Assembly: GCF_003574095.1 (NCBI RefSeq)
Contig: NZ_QWLA01000014.1
Coordinates: forward strand, 1-55,211
Length of the DNA: 55,211 nucleotides
Source of the DNA: Calidithermus roseus
GTDB lineage: Bacteria > Deinococcota > Deinococci > Deinococcales > Thermaceae
Direction of reading: 5' to 3'
The number at the start of each line of letters is the position of its first letter. Position 1 is the first letter of the stretch. This document shows, in pieces, positions 49,676 through 55,211 of this stretch. The notes beneath the pieces are model-generated. The model was not told where the DNA came from and did not search any database. It saw only the letters and a list, made by a program, of their open reading frames with translations. The translations under genes and the position numbers were made by a program.

Positions 49676-50888
49676 AAGTCACCCTCCGCTCGAGCACCCG
49701 CCGCTGCACCAGAGTCAGCACCAGGATCATGATGAACACCACTACCGCCAGCGCCGAGGCGTAGGAGAAGTTGGAGTCGCGGAAGCCCTTGTTGTAGAGG
49801 TAGAGCGCGAGGGTCAGCGTGTCTTGCAAGACCCCGCCGGTGGGAGTGAGGATGAGCACCTGGGTGAAGACCTGGAACGCCCCGATCAGGGAGAGGGTGA
49901 AGAGGAAAAAAGTAGTAGGGGAGAGCAGTGGCCAGGTGATGAAGCGCACCTTCTGCCACCAGCTCGCCCCGTCGAGTTCGGCGGCCTCGTAATACTCCTT
50001 GGGGATGTTCTGCAGCCCGGCCAGCAGCACCACGATCTGGTAGCCCAGAAAGTGCCAGATGCTCATGGCCATCACCGCCACGAAGGCCACGCTCGGTCCG
50101 GCCCAGAAACCGCTCAGGTTTATGCCCAGCGGCCTCAGTATTCGGGCGAAGATCCCCTCCGGCGTGCTCAGCCACTGGAAGCCAGGCGTTCCCAGCAGCC
50201 AGTTCAAGAAGCCGAACTCGGGGTTGTAGATCCAGTCCCACACCGCCGCTGCCGCGGTCAGCGCGGTGATGTAGGGCAGGAAGTACAGCGTGCGAAAGAG
50301 CCCCTGCAGCTTCACCTTCTCGTTGAGCAGGATGGCCATGAGGGTCGCCAGCCCGATCCCGATGGGCACGGTGAAGGCCACGAACCAGAAGGTATTGCCC
50401 ATGGCCTTCCAGAACAGCGGGTCGCGCGTCAGCAGGATTTCGTAGTTCAACAGCCCCACGAAGCGGCTGTGCCCGATGAAGTTGAAGCGGTCGAGAAAGG
50501 AAAGCCACAAAGCGTAAAAGGCGGGAATCACCTGCCACACCAGCAGCAGGCCCACCGCGGGCCAGACCAACGCCCAGCCCCAAAACGCTCCCAGATCCTT
50601 CTCGCTGACGTGCCTCGCCCAGCCCCAGTAGCCCACGAATACGCCCAGCGGTATCAACAGCGATAGCCAGGGCAGGCCATACCCCGCCACAGTCCCCGCC
50701 AATCCAATGGCCAGCCCCAACCAGGCTAGAGGAAGCGGTTTGCCCTGGATTGCCCACAGCCCGGCTGCGAGGGCTGCAACCGCTGCCAGGGCATACGAAC
50801 CCGCCCCGGCAAAGCGCAGCTCCCACAGCAGCCGAACCAGCACGGCCACCACGCCAAGGCCGAGATAGAGGGCTAAGCGCGTACCCAT
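49665..50888 (-). CDS. UgpA/MalF-type permease with N-terminal membrane extension
   Basis: This 407-residue permease carries about 110 extra residues at the N-terminus that form three or four helices, as in MalF. The EAA loop is YYEAAELDGASWWQKVRFITW. ATG 50888 lies 8 bases after a TATATT box, so the message is nearly leaderless. An in-frame longer form would include part of a terminator and is rejected. With the UgpE-like partner and the UgpB-like protein it probably imports a glycerol phosphate compound. Confidence 0.87.
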   Translation of the reverse strand: MGTRLALYLGLGVVAVLVRLLWELRFAGAGSYALAAVAALAAGLWAIQGKPLPLAWLGLAIGLAGTVAGYGLPWLSLLIPLGVFVGYWGWARHVSEKDLGAFWGWALVWPAVGLLLVWQVIPAFYALWLSFLDRFNFIGHSRFVGLLNYEILLTRDPLFWKAMGNTFWFVAFTVPIGIGLATLMAILLNEKVKLQGLFRTLYFLPYITALTAAAAVWDWIYNPEFGFLNWLLGTPGFQWLSTPEGIFARILRPLGINLSGFWAGPSVAFVAVMAMSIWHFLGYQIVVLLAGLQNIPKEYYEAAELDGASWWQKVRFITWPLLSPTTFFLFTLSLIGAFQVFTQVLILTPTGGVLQDTLTLALYLYNKGFRDSNFSYASALAVVVFIMILVLTLVQRRVLERRVTYEA

Positions 50889-50896
50889 CGGGCCTG

Positions 50897-50902
50897 AATA
50901 TA
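50897..50902 (-). promoter_or_regulatory. -10 box of the permease operon
   Basis: TATATT on the minus strand lies 8 bases before ATG 50888, directly after the terminator of the upstream gene. No -35 match is clear. Confidence 0.45.
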
Positions 50903-50915
50903 CCGCATACCACAA

Positions 50916-50944
50916 TACCCCCCGCCAGTCTTCAGCGGGGGGTA
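50916..50944 (-). terminator. Terminator of the three-fold membrane protein gene
   Basis: TACCCCCCGC (50916-50925) pairs perfectly with GCGGGGGGTA (50935-50944) around a 9-base loop, 18 bases after the gene end. The minus strand then reads TTGTGGTAT. Confidence 0.6.
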
Positions 50945-50961
50945 CTTCCTGGTGGCCCTTT

Positions 50962-51591
50962 TTAGCTCGCTGTAGACAGTATGCTTCCACCCAGGAGGCT
51001 AAACCCTAGGACCAGGAAGGCCACCAGGGTCAGCACCACGGCCTGTTCGGTGAGCACCAGAGCCAAGATGCCCAGGGCCACGCTCGCGATTCCGGCCAGC
51101 ACGTATCCGCCGACGGCCGAGGAAATCCGTTCCTGGGCCACCACTTTAGCGATCGGGCTGAGGTTGGTGACCTCGAGAGTCAGGGCCAGGAACCGGCTCA
51201 CTGAACCCGCCGAGTAAGCGAGTGCGGCCCCCAGGATTATGGCCACCACCGCCGGGAGGGTTCCAGCACCCACCCCCAGGATGGCGAGGATGCCCAGGAT
51301 CACCCCGCTGATGCCGGCGGCCTGGGCGCTGGCGTACTCCCCACCACCGTTGAGGCCGAGGTCCCGCAGGCGCTTGGCTTCCTCCTCGCTCAGACGGCCC
51401 GCCAGGTCCATCACCCGGCCCATCATCTCTCCGCCATAAGCCAGAAGGGCCAAGCCGGTCGCCGCGGCTGCGATCTGAACGAAGCTCGTGGCGAAAACGC
51501 CCGCGAGGCCCAAGATGGCCAGTACCACCGAAACCGCCCCAGACAAAAGCTCCAGCCGCGTGCTCGCTGTCTTGCCTACAAGCCTAACCAT
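50962..51591 (-). CDS. Membrane protein with three similar helical hairpins
   Basis: This 209-residue protein has six predicted helices. Three units look alike: VSVVLAILGLAGVF with ATGLALLAYGGE, GVILGILAILGVGAG with ILGAALAYSAG, and ASVALGILALVLTEQ with AFLVLGFSLLGGS. I know no name for the family. A hydrophilic loop, LSEEEAKRLRDLGLNGGG, lies between units 1 and 2. AGGAGGTGAAAC precedes the ATG. It stands alone between a terminator and the divergent smpB gene. Confidence 0.65.
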   Translation of the reverse strand: MVRLVGKTASTRLELLSGAVSVVLAILGLAGVFATSFVQIAAAATGLALLAYGGEMMGRVMDLAGRLSEEEAKRLRDLGLNGGGEYASAQAAGISGVILGILAILGVGAGTLPAVVAIILGAALAYSAGSVSRFLALTLEVTNLSPIAKVVAQERISSAVGGYVLAGIASVALGILALVLTEQAVVLTLVAFLVLGFSLLGGSILSTAS

Positions 51592-51760
51592 TGTTTCACC
51601 TCCTTTACTGTCGCCATTGGCGACGGCGTAACATCGTGAATTGCTGAACTATCTGGAGGCGCGACTACCAGCCACCGACAGTCTGGTGCGGGCTGGCAAG
51701 TGGATATATCAGCGGATATGCCAAAGCAATTATAGCTCAGTGGGTTCATGCGACCAGCCT

Positions 51761-51789
51761 TTGCATCTCAGGCGCTTTGCCTCTAGACT
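51761..51789 (+). promoter_or_regulatory. Promoter of smpB
   Basis: TTGCAT (51761-51766) and TAGACT (51784-51789) are 17 bases apart. ATG 51799 follows after 9 bases, so the leader is only a few bases long. Confidence 0.65.
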
Positions 51790-51798
51790 GAAGTGCTC

Positions 51799-52230
51799 AT
51801 GGCTGGACTGGAGAACCGCCGCGCACGCCACGACTACGAGATCCTCGAGACCTACGAGGCAGGGTTGGTACTGCGGGGCACCGAGGTCAAGTCCATCCGG
51901 TCGGGCCAGGTGGACTTCACCGGTGCCTTCGCCCGCTTCGAGGACGGCGAACTCTTCATCGAAGGGCTCTACATCGCCCCCTACGAGAAGGGTTCCTACA
52001 CCAACCACGACCCCCGCCGCCTGCGCAAGCTGCTGTTGCACAAAAGCGAGTTGCAAAAGCTGCGCTCGAGGGTCGAGCAGAAGGGTCTGACCCTGGTCCC
52101 GCTCAAGATCTATTTCAATGAGCGCGGCCTGGCCAAGATGCTCATAGGGCTTGGGCGCGGCAAGAAAGCCTTTCAGAAGAAGGACGACGATAAGCGCCGG
52201 GCCGTGCAGCGCGAGCTGGAGAGCTGGTGA
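51799..52230 (+). CDS. smpB: SsrA-binding protein SmpB
   Basis: This 143-residue protein binds tmRNA and brings it to stalled ribosomes. The OB-barrel is complete: ENRRARHDYEILETYEAGL, GTEVKSIRSGQVDF and the C-terminal LGRGKKAFQKKDDDKRR. ATG 51799 is preferred over GTG 51793 because of its distance to the -10 box. Its stop overlaps the next start (GTGA). No tmRNA gene is seen in the window. Confidence 0.96.
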   Translation: MAGLENRRARHDYEILETYEAGLVLRGTEVKSIRSGQVDFTGAFARFEDGELFIEGLYIAPYEKGSYTNHDPRRLRKLLLHKSELQKLRSRVEQKGLTLVPLKIYFNERGLAKMLIGLGRGKKAFQKKDDDKRRAVQRELESW

Positions 52231-53579
52231 GCTTGCAAGCAGTGTTCACAGCGGTTAGAACTGTAGCGATGTTCGGCTTGTTCGCCAGAGATGAACGCGG
52301 GCGCTGGCCGATGCTGGCCTTACTGGCCCTGTTGTTGCTGGCCTTCACCGCAGCCCAGGACCAGTCCTCCTTGGCCGTAGGCAACCGCACCGTGCCCGTG
52401 GCTTTCGCCGGCGGGGTTGCTTACGGCCCAGCTGAGCCCATCGCCCAGGCCCTGGGGCTGGGTTTCACCGCCTCCCGTACAGGCGTCTACGTCAGTCTGG
52501 GGGGGCGGGTGGAGTGGTTTGCCTATGCCAACAGCGCCGCCGAGGCCGGGAGCACCGGCAAGGCCTGGCGGCGGGAGGGTGAGCCCTGGCTTCCCATCCG
52601 CGGCCTGGCTGCCGTGTTCGACCTGGAGTATCGCCAGGTAGGCAGCATCTACGTGCTGGGTCTGCGTCCGGCCCGCCTGCTGGCGGTGCGCAAGAGCGCG
52701 AGCTCCGACCCCGGCCGGGTGATTTTGCGCTTTGACCGCGACGTGCAGGTGCGCCTGCTCGAGCAGAGTCCCCCCACCCTGGCCCTCATCGGTGTGGTGG
52801 AGGCCGGCGAGAGCGGGGGCCTCGAACTCAGCCCGGCTGATTACGGCCTGCGCCTGACCCTTCCTTCCGTTCCCGGCTCTCTGCGGATCTCCTATTCCAG
52901 CAACGCGGTGATGCTGGAGTGGGGTCAGGGCAAGTTCAGCCCCCAGGTCGTGCTCGATCCCGGCCACGGCGGCGGCGATACGGGAGTCGTGGTAGGGGGG
53001 GTGCGTGAGAAGGACATCGTCCTCAACCTCGCCCGTCGCCTGGCCGAAAACCTCCGCAGCCGTGACCTGAGCGTGACCCTGACCCGCTCGGATGACCGCA
53101 ACCCCTCCCTGCGGGAACGGGCCGGCGAGGCCACCTTCGCCCAGGTCTTCGTCAGCCTGCACGCGACCAGTGGCAAGAACGTCACCCTCTACACCTACCC
53201 CGACGAGCGCGGCCTGGCCTTCCTGGACAAAGGGCGGCAACTCCTGCCCAAGACGCCGGGGCCCCGCCGGGACGTGCTGGGCCGCTTCGTGGCCGAACCC
53301 GGCGCCAGCTTGCGCCTATCCAGGGAGATCACCGGTGCCCTGGCCAGCCGGGCCCTGGTACCCCTCGAGGCCCAGGGCCCCTACTTCGTGCTCTCGCAGG
53401 CCGGAGGCGCGGCGGTGCTGCTCGAGGTGGGCATGGACGAAGCCAGCAACCCTGAACAGCGTGGGAAGATCGTGGAGGCACTGACCGAGGCCATCCTCAA
53501 GTACCTGGGGATCCCCCTGGAGGAACCTCGAACCCAGCCTATCGACGCGTCCCCCCCGCTTGGAGGCGGCACCCGATGA
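52227..53579 (+). CDS. N-acetylmuramoyl-L-alanine amidase (amidase_3), secreted
   Basis: The 450-residue protein cleaves the amide bond between MurNAc and the stem peptide. A signal peptide (MLALLALLLLAFTAAQ) is followed by a copper-amine-oxidase-N-like or AMIN-like region (about 50-235) and the zinc amidase domain: VVLDPGHGGGDTG (His), REKDIVLNLA (Glu), FVSLHATSG (His) and VLLEVG (Glu). GTG 52227 overlaps the smpB stop with GGAGAGCTG upstream; ATG 52269 is an alternative. It overlaps the GerMN gene by four bases. Confidence 0.92.
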   Translation: MSLQAVFTAVRTVAMFGLFARDERGRWPMLALLALLLLAFTAAQDQSSLAVGNRTVPVAFAGGVAYGPAEPIAQALGLGFTASRTGVYVSLGGRVEWFAYANSAAEAGSTGKAWRREGEPWLPIRGLAAVFDLEYRQVGSIYVLGLRPARLLAVRKSASSDPGRVILRFDRDVQVRLLEQSPPTLALIGVVEAGESGGLELSPADYGLRLTLPSVPGSLRISYSSNAVMLEWGQGKFSPQVVLDPGHGGGDTGVVVGGVREKDIVLNLARRLAENLRSRDLSVTLTRSDDRNPSLRERAGEATFAQVFVSLHATSGKNVTLYTYPDERGLAFLDKGRQLLPKTPGPRRDVLGRFVAEPGASLRLSREITGALASRALVPLEAQGPYFVLSQAGGAAVLLEVGMDEASNPEQRGKIVEALTEAILKYLGIPLEEPRTQPIDASPPLGGGTR

Positions 53580-54109
53580 GACGTTTCCTGACCCTCTTCA
53601 ACCTTTTGGGCCTGCTGGTACTAATCGGCGGAGCCTGGGTCTTCCTCTATACCCAGGGGGCTTTGCAGGTGCCGGTGGTCAGCCTCCCCAGCAAGGCCGA
53701 CGAGCAGTTGGGCCAGCGCGCCGTGCGCCTGCATTTTGCCAATGCCAAGGCCGATGGCTTTGCCGTCGAGACCCGAACCATCCGGATTGCCGCGGGCGAC
53801 GACCCCCTCGAGCTGGCCCTGGCCGAGTTGCTCAAGGGGCCCCAGGCCCAGGGAGCTTTCCCCATCGCCCCGGTTGGCTTGGGGGTGCCCGAGGTGTACC
53901 TGTACGGTGAGATGGCCGTGGTTAATCTGCCCGCCGAGTACGGCAAGCTCCGACAAGGCAGCGCCGCCGAGGTGATGCTCGTCTACGGCATGGCCTACAC
54001 GCTGCTCGACTTTCCCCAGGTCAAGTCGGTGCGTTTTTTGCTCGAGGGTAAGGAAGTTGAATCGCTCGGGCACCTCAGCTTGCTCGAGCCCATCACCCGG
54101 TCTCAATAG
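53576..54109 (+). CDS. GerMN-domain membrane-anchored protein
   Basis: The 177-residue product has an N-terminal helix (FLTLFNLLGLLVLIGGAWVFLY) and one GerMN domain: RTIRIAAGDDPLELALAELLKGP, then EVYLYGEMAVVNLPAEYGKL. GerMN domains occur in spore GerM and in cell-wall proteins, often near amidases. It overlaps the amidase gene (ATGA), which suggests a joint role in peptidoglycan remodelling. The organism group does not sporulate. Confidence 0.87.
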   Translation: MRRFLTLFNLLGLLVLIGGAWVFLYTQGALQVPVVSLPSKADEQLGQRAVRLHFANAKADGFAVETRTIRIAAGDDPLELALAELLKGPQAQGAFPIAPVGLGVPEVYLYGEMAVVNLPAEYGKLRQGSAAEVMLVYGMAYTLLDFPQVKSVRFLLEGKEVESLGHLSLLEPITRSQ

Positions 54110-54125
54110 GCCAGCTTATAAATTT

Positions 54126-54148
54126 TTCACGATCAGGTTTATCGTGAA
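54126..54148 (+). terminator. Terminator after the GerMN gene
   Basis: TTCACGAT (54126-54133) pairs perfectly with ATCGTGAA (54141-54148); TCTATTCACTT follows. AGGTTTATCGTGAA is shared with the site at 38651-38672. Confidence 0.5.
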
Positions 54149-54235
54149 TCTATTCACTTACATACTGAGTAGGCAAACCCAGTCCTATACGGTACACTCA
54201 GCCCTCGATCGACGCGAGGCGGATGTTCTTAGACC

Positions 54236-55211
54236 ATGCGGATAGAGCAGATCACCCTCCAGGGTTTCAAATCGTTCGGTGAGCGCACCCGGCTGGACTT
54301 CGGCCCCAACGTGACCGGGGTAGTGGGGCCCAATGGGTCGGGCAAGAGCAACCTGGTCGAGGCCCTGCGCTGGATTGTGGGGGCCCGGGCGCGGGAACTG
54401 CGGGGGGAGGAAGCCCAGGCCCTGCTGTTCCACGGCTCGGACGGCCACGCCCCCATGGGTTTTGCCGAGGTCGAGCTGGTGCTTTCCAGAGGCCGCGAGC
54501 GGCTGGTGATCTCCCGCCGGCTCGACCGCGATGGCAGCAGCGACGTGCGGCTTTCGGGCCAGAAGGCCACCTTCAAGGCCATCGAGCGGGCGCTGGCGGG
54601 TTCGGGGCTCGCGCGCGGAGGCTACGCCATCATCGGGCAGGGGGAGGTGGGCGAGGTGCTCCAGGCGGGGCCCGAGGTGTTGCTGGCCTACCTCGAGGAA
54701 GCCGCCGGCCTCAAGGCAGTGACCCTGGCCAGCCGCACCGCGCAGGAGCGGCTGGAAGCGGCCACGCGCGAGATGGAGGGCTTGGGGCGAAAGCACGCTG
54801 AGCTGAAGGAGAGCCTGCAGGCCAAAGCGGCCCAGGCCGAAGCCGCCCGCCAGGCCCGCGCGCTCGCCCGGCAGCTGCTCGCGCTCAAGCGCGGCCTGGT
54901 GCAAGCACGCATCCAGGAGTCCCAGGCCGAAGCTCGCAAGACCCAGGCCCGCATCGCCGAACTCGAAGCCGAGCGGGGGCAACTCGCCGAGCGCCTGGAA
55001 CAGCTGCAGGGGGAAAAGACCCAGCTGCAAGGGGACCTCGAGCAGCTCAACAAGGCTCACGCCGAGGCCCTGCGCCAGGCCGAGGCCCTGCAGGGCGAGC
55101 GGCGGCTGATGAGCCAGGAGATCGCCCACCTGCGCGATCTGGAGGCCCGGCTGCGGCGCGAAGCCGAGGGGCTGAGTGCCCAGCTGGCTCGGTTGGATGC
55201 CCTCCCCGCGC
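54236..55211 (+). CDS. smc: Chromosome segregation ATPase SMC, N-terminal part (cut by the window edge)
   Basis: The frame is open to the right edge (325 residues seen). It starts MRIEQITLQGFKSFGERTRL, with Walker A GPNGSGKSNLVEALRW, and then IIGQGEVGEVL and YLEEAAGLK of the SMC head. From about residue 165 the sequence is Ala-, Glu-, Arg- and Gln-rich coiled coil. SMC condenses and segregates the chromosome. TACACT (54193-54198) may be a -10 box; GAGGCGG lies far (15 bases) from the ATG. Confidence 0.93.
   Translation, partial: MRIEQITLQGFKSFGERTRLDFGPNVTGVVGPNGSGKSNLVEALRWIVGARARELRGEEAQALLFHGSDGHAPMGFAEVELVLSRGRERLVISRRLDRDGSSDVRLSGQKATFKAIERALAGSGLARGGYAIIGQGEVGEVLQAGPEVLLAYLEEAAGLKAVTLASRTAQERLEAATREMEGLGRKHAELKESLQAKAAQAEAARQARALARQLLALKRGLVQARIQESQAEARKTQARIAELEAERGQLAERLEQLQGEKTQLQGDLEQLNKAHAEALRQAEALQGERRLMSQEIAHLRDLEARLRREAEGLSAQLARLDALPA

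Noticed and set aside
51726-51745. tRNA-like D-arm sequence (TAGCTCAGTGGG)
   Set aside because: No acceptor stem, anticodon arm or T arm follows; it is too short to be a tRNA.
54185-55129. 314-residue frame antisense to smc
   Set aside because: The plus strand encodes a clear SMC head and coiled coil; the antisense frame is a composition effect.

Overview
The window looks like chromosome of a thermophilic member of the Thermaceae, most likely Meiothermus or a close relative. The grounds are high GC, a great excess of the hexamer CTCGAG, near-leaderless starts with a TANNNT box about 7 bases before ATG or GTG, a phenylacetate gene behind an operator like the Thermus PaaR site, and the gene content. 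The organism call is inference; no rRNA or tRNA gene is present.

Layout. 1-7031: the end of an IS630-type transposase, a tandem pair of structured leader elements (286-525), a subtilisin-like lipoprotein, an alpha/beta hydrolase, and a minus-strand operon of a double zinc ribbon protein, a C39-like peptidase lipoprotein and a six-repeat lipoprotein. 7163-12072: an AAA/TPR/BTAD regulator, a small HARE-HTH protein and an M29 aminopeptidase. 12381-16149: trpB-trpA, a solitary beta-class DNA methyltransferase and a metallo-beta-lactamase-fold hydrolase. 16146-24569: an alpha-galactoside region with a promoter and a tandem direct-repeat operator, two CUT1 permeases, a binding protein, an FG-GAP/UnbV protein, a histidine-rich membrane protein, a GH4 alpha-galactosidase and a LacI regulator. 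24629-26723: paaZ with a PaaR-like operator. 26808-31251: a seven-gene stress operon (DoxX, thioredoxin, Hsp20, PsiE-like, KhtT-like, KhtU-like antiporter, Clp-fold serine proteinase). 31254-37286: a GPH sugar symporter, a divergent PlsY relative, a small secreted protein, asnS, and E1 beta and alpha of a branched-chain 2-oxoacid dehydrogenase. 37312-38638: a MarR regulator with a Cys/His-rich tail next to a protoglobin, behind stacked palindromes. 38698-43288: gap-pgk-tpiA followed by a MazG-like pyrophosphohydrolase and an aminotransferase. 43447-50888: a UgpB-like binding protein separated from its probable permeases by a P2-type cation ATPase, a universal stress protein and a small unknown protein. 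50962-55211: a three-fold-repeat membrane protein, smpB, an amidase_3 cell-wall hydrolase, a GerMN protein and the start of smc.

How the parts work together. The sugar region joins uptake (ABC and perhaps the GPH symporter), hydrolysis and control; its ABC ATPase is absent and is probably shared from elsewhere. The glycolytic run gap-pgk-tpiA lies in the same part of the chromosome. The 26.8-31.2 kb operon joins thiol redox, chaperone, K+/H+ exchange and membrane proteolysis, which reads as an envelope or heat-stress unit.

The most unusual items are: two diverged copies of one RNA fold ahead of the protease gene; an intergenic heptamer family (CGATAGC) that reaches 11 tandem copies and supplies stop codons to neighbouring genes; the UnbV plus HxxEH membrane pair inside a sugar operon; and the protoglobin plus Cys-rich MarR pair.
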